A stretch of 5,654 nt of DNA from positions 1 to 5,654 of the forward strand of contig JAKAPO010000177.1 of the NCBI GenBank assembly GCA_021807065.1, written 5' to 3'. Origin of the DNA: a bacterium (GTDB lineage Bacteria; Vulcanimicrobiota; Vulcanimicrobiia; Vulcanimicrobiales; Vulcanimicrobiaceae). The notes below the pieces were generated by a model. The model ran no database searches and had not been told where the DNA came from. It was given only the letters and a program-made list of their open reading frames with translations. Of the stretch, positions 1 to 5,641 are shown piece after piece. The position numbers and the translations under genes are program-made. Position 1 is the stretch's first letter; the number at the start of each line of letters is the position of its first letter.

Positions 1-555
1 CAGGTGCTCCATTGTCCGATCGACGTCGATCGCTTCACGCCGGGTTCCGGCGATGGCAGCCACTTCATCGTCGTGTCGCGATTGTTGCCATACAAGCGTG
101 TCGACCTGGCGATAGAGGCTGCGCAAATCGCGCGCGTCCCGTTGTACGTTGTGGGAACGGGTCCGGCGGAGCGATCCCTGCGCAGATTAGCAAACGGAAC
201 GACGACGACTATGCTCGGATACGTTGACGACGCCGCGCTGAGCACCTTGCTCGGAAGCGCTCGTGCAGCGATCGTGCCCGGCGAAGAAGATTTCGGGTTG
301 GTTCCGCTCGAGGCCGCTGCAACGGGACGTCCCACGATCGCGTTTCGCGGCGGCGGCGCGCTCGAGACCGTGATCGAGGGCGAGACCGGCCTCTTTTTCG
401 ATGATGCAACTGCGCAGTCGCTCGCGGCGACGTTGCGCTCCTTCGACGCGTCGCGTTTCGATCCGCAGCGACTGCGCGCGCATGCCGAAAGGTTCGCGCC
501 GGAAGGGTTCATCGCACGCTTACGCGAGATTGTGGAGCGTGCCCGCTCTTCGTGA
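1..555 (+). CDS. Glycosyltransferase family 4, WbaZ/mannosyltransferase-like (C-terminal part)
   Basis: The frame is open from the first base and ends at TGA 553-555, so the gene is cut by the left window edge; the GTG at 4 is probably only an internal Val. The visible 184 codons form the C-terminal Rossmann half of a GT-B retaining glycosyltransferase. VVSRLLPYKRVDLAIEA (near codons 24-40) is the nucleotide-sugar domain entry strand and carries the conserved R/K. VVGTGPAERSLRRLA follows. The EX7E signature is seen as E96-DFGLVPL-E104, then GRGGALETV-type residues (here FRGGGALETVIEGETGLFF) that bind the donor diphosphate. This wording is close to WbaZ-like GT4 mannosyltransferases of O-antigen and exopolysaccharide pathways. 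The enzyme would act at the cytoplasmic face of the membrane, adding a sugar from a GDP- or UDP-sugar to a lipid-linked glycan. The acceptor-binding N-terminal half is outside the window, so acceptor and sugar cannot be named. The next gene starts inside its 3' end, which suggests co-translation. Confidence 0.93.
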   Translation, partial: QVLHCPIDVDRFTPGSGDGSHFIVVSRLLPYKRVDLAIEAAQIARVPLYVVGTGPAERSLRRLANGTTTTMLGYVDDAALSTLLGSARAAIVPGEEDFGLVPLEAAATGRPTIAFRGGGALETVIEGETGLFFDDATAQSLAATLRSFDASRFDPQRLRAHAERFAPEGFIARLREIVERARSS

Positions 556-1822
556 TCGAGCGCTCGTTGGAGCCGTTGCCGCCTTCGCGGTCATCTATTT
601 TGCGCTGGATCTGAACCGTCTCTACGCGCTGCGGTACGGTGCCGACCTCGGGACATACGCCCAGACGCTCGTAAACCTCGGGCACGGCTCGTCGTGGAAC
701 TACGGCGAGTGGCGCCCACACTTCCAAGTTCACGACTCGTGGTCGCTCGCGTTGCTCGCGCCATTGCTTTGGCTCTTCCCTTCTGCCGAGATGCTGCTCA
801 TGGTTCAAGTGGCTGCGATCTGCGCCGCGGCGTTCGTCCTCGCCGCTTTTGCCCGCGAACTCGGAGTCGATCGCCGCACGGCTGCGCTGCTGGGCATCGC
901 GTTCTTGCTGACGCCCTCGGTGCAGGGTCTCGTCTACGATAACTTTTCGGAAAACGTGTTCGTGCCGCTGTTGGCATTTTCCGGTGCGCTCCAGGCACGG
1001 CGGCGTGCGCTGATACCTCTCTTGATCGTTGCGCAGCTACTGCTCGCGTTGAAGGAAGACGAAATTCTCTTCATCGCGTGGTTCGGCGCGGCGTGTGCAT
1101 TCTTTTGGGATCGGCGGGCGGGCATCGCGCTCGTCGTGCTGGCTGCGATCAACGGCGGCGGCTTCGCGATATTCGAGGCGGCTAAGCACGTGCAGCCGCA
1201 CGATCCCGGCTACTCGATCGTTCCGCAGCATTTCCCCGGGACGCTTTGGTTGCTCTTGTTCCTCCTGCTTCCATTCGCGTTCGCGCCGCTCCGTATCGGC
1301 TGGCGCGCGCTAGTACTGGGCGTGCCGCTGGTCGTAGAGATCTTGTTCATGGCGCCGTGGACCTACGATCCGAGCCGCATCGGATCGCATTACACGGCGC
1401 CGCTCGTCGCGGCGGCCGCGGTTGCAGCCGCTTTCGGCGTGAGGTCGAGCCCCGGTTTTTCCAAATGGATGATCCCACTTGGGCTGGTGTCTACGCTGTT
1501 TTTCAACGATACCGTCTTGCATCTGGGACGCTGGCCGTACATCGTCGATTGGAACGCGTATGCGCGTGCATTGGCCGTGCGCCAGTCGCCGAAGACGCTC
1601 ACGATACCGCGCGATCAGGAAGGCGTGTGGGCGGTCGCCGCGGTGAATCCCAAGATACGGCTCGCGCGGTTGCCCGGCCCGCATGCGGTTTTCTGCCCGG
1701 CGTACGTCCGCAGCGCGCGCGATTTCTTCTCGAGTCTGGGAATCGGAGCGCGCAGGTCTTTTCGGCTTTGCGGTGGCGTTCCAGTCGCTCCCGGCGCCCC
1801 GACTCCTAGACCGTTCCCGTGA
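539..1822 (+). CDS. DUF2079-family polytopic membrane protein
   Basis: About 427 residues if started at GTG 539. The first membrane helix (residues about 9-23, VGAVAAFAVIYFALDL) begins right after it. The upstream frame is open to 401, but residues there are Arg/Ser-rich and overlap the GT4 coding sequence, so they are probably not translated. TTG 530 and ATG 482 are alternatives, and none has a convincing Shine-Dalgarno (the GGAG at 534-537 is too close to 539). The pattern fits DUF2079: a D-x-G-x-Y motif after helix 1 (GADLGTYAQTL), a HDSWSLALLAPLLWLFPS segment, a helix-rich centre, and KEDE at residues 172-175 matching the family's conserved KED. Roughly eight to ten hydrophobic segments are visible, and the tail (last ~80 residues) is soluble. 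DUF2079 resembles GT-C-fold glycosyltransferases and often sits with polysaccharide genes, but its reaction is unknown. It overlaps the upstream gene by 17 nt and is close to or overlaps the next gene. Confidence 0.85.
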   Translation: MPALRDRALVGAVAAFAVIYFALDLNRLYALRYGADLGTYAQTLVNLGHGSSWNYGEWRPHFQVHDSWSLALLAPLLWLFPSAEMLLMVQVAAICAAAFVLAAFARELGVDRRTAALLGIAFLLTPSVQGLVYDNFSENVFVPLLAFSGALQARRRALIPLLIVAQLLLALKEDEILFIAWFGAACAFFWDRRAGIALVVLAAINGGGFAIFEAAKHVQPHDPGYSIVPQHFPGTLWLLLFLLLPFAFAPLRIGWRALVLGVPLVVEILFMAPWTYDPSRIGSHYTAPLVAAAAVAAAFGVRSSPGFSKWMIPLGLVSTLFFNDTVLHLGRWPYIVDWNAYARALAVRQSPKTLTIPRDQEGVWAVAAVNPKIRLARLPGPHAVFCPAYVRSARDFFSSLGIGARRSFRLCGGVPVAPGAPTPRPFP

Positions 1823-1827
1823 GGGAG
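1822..1827 (+). promoter_or_regulatory. Shine-Dalgarno deciding the GT9 start
   Basis: AGGGAG lies 6 nt upstream of GTG 1834 and overlaps the TGA of the DUF2079 gene (1820-1822). This spacing is good for 1834. It cannot serve GTG 1819, which lies upstream of it. Placing the site on the upstream stop suggests translational coupling of the two genes. Confidence 0.55.
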
Positions 1828-1833
1828 TTCGTC

Positions 1834-2916
1834 GTGCGGGCGATGCGCGAGGATCGCCGGCGCTTCGCGGCTCTTCGCAACGAACGCGTCTTCATCTATT
1901 GGCCTCACGGCTTGGGCGATTGGGTTCACGTCGCGGCCGTGCTTCCGCTGCTGGAGCCGTCCAACGCGTATGCGATCGCGCGATTCGGCGACGACTACTC
2001 GAGCATTCTCGAAGGCAATCGCTACGTTCGCGTCATGCACAGCGGCGTCTTGCGGTTGAGCGACGGGAGTCCGTTTGGATCGAGGGATCTCGGCCTGATC
2101 TTACGCAGGCTCGACGGATCACGGCGCACGCTGCGCGCACCGGAACCGTTGGCGAGCGCGCTCGCGGAATTCCAACCCACTGTAGCACTGTGGACGGATT
2201 ATCCCGAAACGGAGGGGCGCACCGCATTTCCGTTTCAGAGCAAGGCGCGCAACCTCGCGCGTTTGCTCGTCTCGCGCGATCGATTATCCGGTTTCGATCT
2301 CACTAAACCACTCGTCACGACGCTCGCTTTTCACGTCGATGCCGCCTTACAGGCCGCCGTGGACGAGCGGCTGCAACGCTTCGCTCCGGCGGGGACGCGG
2401 CGCGTCGTGCTTTCCTTCGCCGGTTACACTGCAGAGCGCAAGAACTGGGATTCGAGACAGGCGCGCACGTTCGCACGCCTTGTGCGCCAGGACGACGCAC
2501 GGGCGCGCATCATCGCGATGGACGATCCCGCCATGGGGGATGGGTCGCGATGGCCGGGGCGCGAGATCGTTGCCGGTTACCGGCAACTCTTCAGCGATCT
2601 AGACGCACCGTTCGCGCGCGTTTTCCTTGCGCTGTTGTCACGCGTCGAGGGCTTCGTTGGGATTCCCGCGGGCCCACTGCACGTTGCGATGGCACGCGGC
2701 GGCTTCCCGATCGTCGGCCTGTGGCTCGCGCATCTCCCCGAATGGTACGACGAACCAAATCGAGATGCGATGCATCTCATCGGTTCTCTCGTGCGCGAGC
2801 GGCGCTTCGATCGCCGCCGCGCAACGACGACACTTCCACCGGGATGGCACCGCAAGACGATGCTGGACACGCGTATGATTCCAGCGGAGGCAGTACTGGC
2901 CGCTTTGAAATTGTGA
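1834..2916 (+). CDS. Glycosyltransferase family 9 (heptosyltransferase-like), divergent
   Basis: The frame opens at GTG 1819, which overlaps the upstream stop as GTGA, but AGGGAG at 1822-1827 lies 6 nt before GTG 1834, so 1834 is preferred; ATG 1843 is also possible. The protein has about 360 residues, near the usual GT9 size. Numbering from 1819: PHGLGDWVHVAAVLPLL (29-45) matches the N-terminal GD-x-(hydrophobic) loop whose Asp (D34) acts as base in WaaC-type enzymes. VVLSFAGY followed by ERKNW (K208, W210) matches the donor-phosphate-binding K-x-W region. GFVGIPAGPLHVAMARGG (278-295) matches the I-x-D-S/T-G-P-M-H-L-A-x-A donor motif, except that Asp-Ser/Thr is replaced by P283-A284. GT9 enzymes transfer heptose or related sugars from ADP-sugars to LPS core or other glycans on the cytoplasmic side. 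The altered donor motif makes the sugar uncertain. It is the last gene of the plus-strand group. Confidence 0.8.
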   Translation: MRAMREDRRRFAALRNERVFIYWPHGLGDWVHVAAVLPLLEPSNAYAIARFGDDYSSILEGNRYVRVMHSGVLRLSDGSPFGSRDLGLILRRLDGSRRTLRAPEPLASALAEFQPTVALWTDYPETEGRTAFPFQSKARNLARLLVSRDRLSGFDLTKPLVTTLAFHVDAALQAAVDERLQRFAPAGTRRVVLSFAGYTAERKNWDSRQARTFARLVRQDDARARIIAMDDPAMGDGSRWPGREIVAGYRQLFSDLDAPFARVFLALLSRVEGFVGIPAGPLHVAMARGGFPIVGLWLAHLPEWYDEPNRDAMHLIGSLVRERRFDRRRATTTLPPGWHRKTMLDTRMIPAEAVLAALKL

Positions 2917-2938
2917 AACGATTCTGCTCGGGCAAATG

Positions 2939-3000
2939 CCGTGCGGCGCTTCCCTCGACGTCGCTCGGTGCTGGCGCAGCTCGATCGCTCGGGATGACAA
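2939..3000. repeat. REP-like GC-rich intergenic segment
   Basis: This non-coding stretch between two convergent genes contains two similar units: TCGACGTCGCTCGG at 2955-2968 and TCGATCGCTCGGGATGACA at 2981-2999. Read on the minus strand it begins GTCATCCCGAGCG and ends CGAGGGA. I recall this wording from dispersed intergenic elements in many environmental bacterial genomes (GTCATCC-y-GAGCG...GAAGGA/GAGGGA). One window cannot show that it is dispersed, so the assignment rests on similarity to that recalled pattern and on the internal near-repeat. Confidence 0.4.
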
Positions 3001-3025
3001 ATGGAAAGCCGCGCCGCAGCGCGGC
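3000..3025 (-). terminator. Likely intrinsic terminator of the rsmA-CPBP transcript
   Basis: A perfect 7-bp GC stem, GCCGCGC (3008-3014) with GCGCGGC (3019-3025) around the loop CGCA, begins 10 nt beyond the CPBP stop. On the minus strand it is followed by TTTCCATTT, a moderate T-rich tail. On the plus strand it is followed by CAACGTTTG, a poorer tail, so it mainly suits minus-strand transcription, although the hairpin may slow transcription from both sides. Confidence 0.6.
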
Positions 3026-3034
3026 CAACGTTTG

Positions 3035-3850
3035 TCAGCCGCCGGCGAGCTTTGGGGCGAAGTAGAGCGCGGCGGTACTTAGCGCGTTGAAGACCCCGTG
3101 CGAGATCATCGATGCGTATGCGTTGCGCGAGCGATAGTAGACCCAGCAGAGTATAACGCCCGATATCCCAAGAAGCGTTCCGGTGACGAAGTCTGCGTCC
3201 TTTAGGAGTACGTGCGTGTAACCGAAGAGCGCACCGCTGATCAGCGCTCCGGTCCAGAACCCGCCGTAACGCAGGCCGAGATTGAAGATGAAGATTCGGA
3301 AGAGGGTTTCCTCGGCGATCGGTTGAGCAATCGCGGCATAGAAGACGAAGAAGGCCACGGCGGACGGCTGATGCCGAAGCTGCACGAATATGCGTTCGAC
3401 GATTTGAGGATGCGTCGTGTGGGTGAGACTATCTATAACGCCCGAACCGACATCGCCGACGATCACCATGCCAAGCGCACCCACGAGCGCGTACCCAATT
3501 GCGCGCATTCCGGGCACGCGAAAACCGAGGCCGCGCAGCGAGAAATGCGTCAGCAAGGGCATGCCGATGATGATGGTGAGGACGATCGCGGCCTCCCACA
3601 GGATCTGCAATGTCCCGTTGATGACGAAGCCAGTGACGTTTCCGAACGGGTTTTGAATCGCGACGAGGAGATTCATGCGATGGCTCAGTCCGAGCCAAAT
3701 GCCGAGGAGAATTCCTAGAAAAACGAGTGCGGCGAGACTCACCGTCACGAGCACGACGATGAATCCGAACGTCCATCCGGGCGAGAAGCTACCCTTCGGC
3801 CAGCGCGTCGGCCAAGCGGGCGAAGTCTGCGAGGTCGAGTCGTTCACCAC
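3035..3850 (-). CDS. CPBP-family intramembrane glutamic endopeptidase (Abi/CAAX-like)
   Basis: This 271-residue multi-pass protein carries all CPBP/Abi motifs. EETLFR (E180, E181, R185) is the EExxxR catalytic motif. FGYTH (F209, H213) is FxxxH. HGVFN (H251, N255) is HxxxN. Hydrophobic segments lie near residues 28-55, 76-100, 116-140, 164-178, 197-215, 222-238 and 245-264. The relatives are Rce1-type and MroQ-like membrane proteases that cleave peptides or prenylated proteins in the membrane. The bacterial substrate is usually unknown, and some family members give bacteriocin self-immunity, but nothing here points to a bacteriocin. The start is GTG 3850 (or the adjacent GTG 3847), with GGAG at 3855-3858 on the minus strand about 4-7 nt upstream. 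Later GTG codons fall inside helix 1, so the gene overlaps the 3' end of rsmA by about 60 nt and is probably translated from the same mRNA. Confidence 0.93.
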   Translation of the reverse strand: MVNDSTSQTSPAWPTRWPKGSFSPGWTFGFIVVLVTVSLAALVFLGILLGIWLGLSHRMNLLVAIQNPFGNVTGFVINGTLQILWEAAIVLTIIIGMPLLTHFSLRGLGFRVPGMRAIGYALVGALGMVIVGDVGSGVIDSLTHTTHPQIVERIFVQLRHQPSAVAFFVFYAAIAQPIAEETLFRIFIFNLGLRYGGFWTGALISGALFGYTHVLLKDADFVTGTLLGISGVILCWVYYRSRNAYASMISHGVFNALSTAALYFAPKLAGG

Positions 3851-4619
3851 GTTGCTCCGTTGGAATGCCGGCGCTGCGCAGTGCCTGCTCCACGCTATGC
3901 CGGTCGACGCGGAGCGCGAGCGCGAGACTGTTCGCCAGCGTTTTGCGGCGGTACGCGAAGGCGGCGCGCACGACCTGCCGGAAGCGCGCGAGATCGCGCG
4001 TCCGAACCGCCGGCTCGGTGCGCCGAATCATCTGCACGACCGCCGACGATACTTTAGGCTTTGGCGAGAAAGCAGCTGGCTCGAGCGTGAGCACGCGCGT
4101 GACGTTCATGGCGTATCCGACCGCGACCGTCAGGCTTCCGTACGCGGCGGTCCCGGGCGGCGCCGTGAAGCGATCGGCGACGTCACGTTGCACCATGACG
4201 GTGAGCGCCTGCGGCCCTCGTTGCAATTCGATCAGCTGCATGATGAGCGGCGTGGCGATATAGTAGGGCAGGTTGCCGGCTGCGTACCATTTGCCGCTGC
4301 GCGCGAGCGTAGCGTAGTCGAACGTACGCGCGTCGCCGGCAACGATCGTGGCGCGTTTGAGGTCGGCGCGGTTTCGTAGAACGTCGACCAGAACTGGATC
4401 GATCTCGACGGCAGTGAGCTGTGCGCCCGCATCGAGCAACGCACGCGTCAGCGTGCCCGTTCCGGCGCCGATTTCGACGATGCGCGGTGGGTTTGCGCCG
4501 CAGGCGGCGACCGCAAGGCGGGCGATGCGATCCGCCGCTGCGAGATCGACGAGAAAGTGTTGTCCGAGCCGCTTCTTCGGACGGAACGCTTTCGGTAAGC
4601 TAACCGAGGACGTAGACGG
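3789..4619 (-). CDS. rsmA: 16S rRNA (adenine1518/1519-N6)-dimethyltransferase RsmA/KsgA, start codon unresolved
   Basis: RsmA dimethylates two adjacent adenines in helix 45 of 16S rRNA using SAM, late in 30S assembly in the cytoplasm. The coordinates give the whole open frame after the in-frame TGA at 4620-4622. Numbering from the TTA at 4596-4598, the order is: RPKKRLGQHFLVD (6-18), the family's hallmark N-terminus; SAM motif I VEIGAGTGTLT (41-51); acidic AVEIDP; GDA; NLPYYI (109-114), the catalytic N-L-P-Y; FSPKPKVSSAVV; and a C-terminal helical domain ending LDLADFARLADALAEG. This is about 269 residues, normal for the family. No ATG, GTG or TTG occurs before TTG 4437-4439, which would remove the hallmark segment and motif I. 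Initiation is therefore unexplained: TTA one base after the upstream TAG, recoding, or a sequence error. The gene follows the 3D-domain gene directly, and its 3' end overlaps the CPBP gene. Confidence 0.94.
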   Translation of the reverse strand, partial: PSTSSVSLPKAFRPKKRLGQHFLVDLAAADRIARLAVAACGANPPRIVEIGAGTGTLTRALLDAGAQLTAVEIDPVLVDVLRNRADLKRATIVAGDARTFDYATLARSGKWYAAGNLPYYIATPLIMQLIELQRGPQALTVMVQRDVADRFTAPPGTAAYGSLTVAVGYAMNVTRVLTLEPAAFSPKPKVSSAVVQMIRRTEPAVRTRDLARFRQVVRAAFAYRRKTLANSLALALRVDRHSVEQALRSAGIPTEQRGERLDLADFARLADALAEG

Positions 4620-5301
4620 TCACAGGTCTGCGACCGAACCGAATCGCTTCGCCGTACGAAGAGAATCCAAGGTCTACGCGATCCCCGACGATGTCGCCGC
4701 CTGTGTCACCGGCAAGCGCGAACCCATATCCGGGAATGTACAGCCTCGTTCCCAAGGGAATTATGCGAGGATCGACCGCGACGATACCGGGACCGGCTCG
4801 CAATCCCATCGCCGTAATGCCGTCACATCCATAACAATATGGCGTGTACGCGGTGGCAATCATGTCGACCTTGATCCTAGCGATCATGCCGAACTTCGCG
4901 AGTGCGTGCCGGTCTAGGTCTAGATAGGGAGTGCTTGGGCCCAGCCCGACGTCGACGACACGCGGCTGCGGGGCAAGCGCGACGTAGCGGCCCACGACGC
5001 GGCGCGCGATGGGACCCGCACCGTGGCGCTGGAAGCGAACGGTGACGACACGAATGCCGGCTCGCCCGCGAGATACGACGCGATCTTTCCTTTGCGACAG
5101 ATCGAGGCGATAGAGGGTTTTCGGCGGGATCGGCACGCGAATACGCTGCTCCCAAACGACCGTGGAGGCGAGGCCGAAACCGATGCCGGCGAGACCATCG
5201 TCGGCTTGGGCGGCGGAGGGGAGTCCGAGGGTCATCGAGCCGATGGCGGCGGTCAACGCGGCAAGCGCGAGCAGCGTCTTCGGCCGGAGCCGGGTTCTCA
5301 C
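4600..5301 (-). CDS. Secreted 3D-domain protein with G5-like domain (YabE/Rpf-like cell-wall enzyme)
   Basis: This 233-residue protein starts at GTG 5301, with AGGAAGGA 8 nt upstream. Residues 1-33 form a Sec signal peptide: RTRLRPK, a hydrophobic core LLALAALTAAIGSMTLGL, then SAAQA before D34. Residues about 50-120 fit a divergent G5 domain, a peptidoglycan/glycan-binding beta module (RIRVPIPPKTLY...VVSRGRAGIRVVTV...PRVVDVG). Residues 145-232 are a 3D domain: ATAYTPY, GITAMG, then three conserved aspartates in VAVDP (D177), AGDTGG (D199) and RVDLGF (D210), ending RPVTVYVL. CYGC (156-159) may be a disulfide or metal pair. 3D domains are double-psi beta-barrels related to MltA and the YabE/Sps/Rpf-like lytic transglycosylases, so a role in peptidoglycan cleavage outside the cytoplasmic membrane is likely but inferred. 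Its stop TAG (4600-4602) is immediately before rsmA, as with yabE near ksgA in Firmicutes. Confidence 0.92.
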   Translation of the reverse strand: MRTRLRPKTLLALAALTAAIGSMTLGLPSAAQADDGLAGIGFGLASTVVWEQRIRVPIPPKTLYRLDLSQRKDRVVSRGRAGIRVVTVRFQRHGAGPIARRVVGRYVALAPQPRVVDVGLGPSTPYLDLDRHALAKFGMIARIKVDMIATAYTPYCYGCDGITAMGLRAGPGIVAVDPRIIPLGTRLYIPGYGFALAGDTGGDIVGDRVDLGFSSYGEAIRFGRRPVTVYVLG

Positions 5302-5309
5302 TATAGAGA

Positions 5310-5317
5310 TCCTTCCT
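5310..5317 (-). promoter_or_regulatory. Strong Shine-Dalgarno of the 3D-domain gene
   Basis: On the minus strand AGGAAGGA occupies 5317-5310, followed by an 8-nt spacer (TCTCTATA) and GTG at 5301. It is the best ribosome-binding site seen in the window. It fixes the start of the secreted protein so that the signal peptide begins at the right place. Confidence 0.75.
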
Positions 5318-5339
5318 ATTCCGATCTCAGGGCACGGTC

Positions 5340-5365
5340 CGGCGTTCCACCCGGTTTAGGCGCCG
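5340..5365 (-). repeat. Leader hairpin candidate
   Basis: On the minus strand CGGCG (5365-5361) can pair with CGCCG (5344-5340) around a 16-nt loop containing AAACCGGGTGGAA. It lies in the predicted 5' leader, well before the Shine-Dalgarno, so it would not hide the start by itself. The stem is short, and this is a suggestion of structure, not proof. Confidence 0.25.
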
Positions 5366-5482
5366 TACGTTGTCGCAGAAATCGCTTTGGTACAGATCAT
5401 CCGACGCTGCGCGTTCGGACGAGGTAGCGAATCACGCTGGTCATGGCCTTGCGGCTCGCTTGGTCGCCGAGCTTCCTTGGAG

Positions 5483-5492
5483 GGTCGCGACC
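5483..5492. promoter_or_regulatory. Perfect 10-bp palindrome at the predicted transcript start
   Basis: GGTCGCGACC is its own reverse complement and lies at about +4 to +13 of the predicted leader. It could be a repressor half-site pair. Its 5' half, GGTCGC (minus strand 5492-5487), can also pair with GCGACC at 5467-5462. The function is not known. Confidence 0.3.
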
Positions 5493-5501
5493 GACCGCCG
5501 C

Positions 5502-5510
5502 ACTATAGCA
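5502..5510 (-). promoter_or_regulatory. Candidate extended -10 promoter for the 3D-rsmA-CPBP operon
   Basis: TGCTATAGT reads on the minus strand from 5510 to 5502: TGn plus a near-consensus -10 (TATAGT). No good -35 lies at 17-18 nt (the hexamers are AGCTGG or GCTGGC), which is tolerated when TGn is present. A TTGGCA lies 25 nt upstream, too far to count. Transcription would begin near 5495, giving a leader of about 190 nt before GTG 5301. Confidence 0.4.
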
Positions 5511-5623
5511 CGGTTTGCTTGCCGGCCAGCTATGCCAAAAGTCGAAGCTAGGAGCCTGTAGGATTGTGGGAGATTCCTGTCTTCGAACCGCCTTTTGTCC
5601 GAATACATCGTTGCTCTTCGGTC

Positions 5624-5641
5624 GCGAAGCTACGGCTTCGC
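5624..5641. repeat. Perfect inverted repeat near the right edge
   Basis: GCGAAGC (5624-5630), loop TACG, GCTTCGC (5635-5641) form a perfect 7-bp stem. No T-tract follows on either strand inside the window, so it is not a clear intrinsic terminator. Its wording (GAAGC-TACG-GCTTCG) resembles short dispersed intergenic palindromes. It could mark the 3' end of a gene beyond the window. Confidence 0.35.

Noticed and set aside
1246..1809. 187-aa plus-strand frame inside the DUF2079 gene
   Set aside because: Shadow frame in GC-rich coding DNA; Arg/Ala/Gly-rich, no motif, while the DUF2079 frame keeps its membrane pattern.
1615..2040. 141-aa minus-strand frame
   Set aside because: It spans the junction of two convincing plus-strand genes and has no motif or ribosome-binding site.
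3212..3718. 168-aa plus-strand reading frame rich in Asp/Glu/Arg
   Set aside because: It is antisense to the CPBP membrane protease; its acidic/polar content is the mirror of hydrophobic membrane codons, and CPBP has all catalytic motifs.
3675..4379. 234-aa plus-strand reading frame
   Set aside because: It is antisense to rsmA, which has strong family motifs across the same bases; its translation is Arg-rich without recognisable domain.
3789..4439. Short RsmA starting at TTG 4439
   Set aside because: It is the only canonical start, but it would delete the LGQHFL segment and the SAM-binding GxGxG motif that are fully encoded in frame upstream.
5397..5444. 15-codon minus-strand mini-ORF (ATG...TGA) with three Arg codons as a leader peptide
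   Set aside because: Its nearest AAGG is only 2 nt from the ATG, giving no proper ribosome-binding site, and there is no run of regulatory codons.
5302..5495. c-di-AMP (ydaO-type) riboswitch upstream of the 3D gene
   Set aside because: The biological context fits and a CTAAACCGG stretch recalls CTAACCCGG, but the conserved 5' GCCGAA and the CCGACAGC blocks were not found, so I do not call it.
5370..5561. 63-aa plus-strand frame
   Set aside because: No Shine-Dalgarno, no recognisable domain, and it overlaps the predicted leader of the 3D gene; most likely chance.
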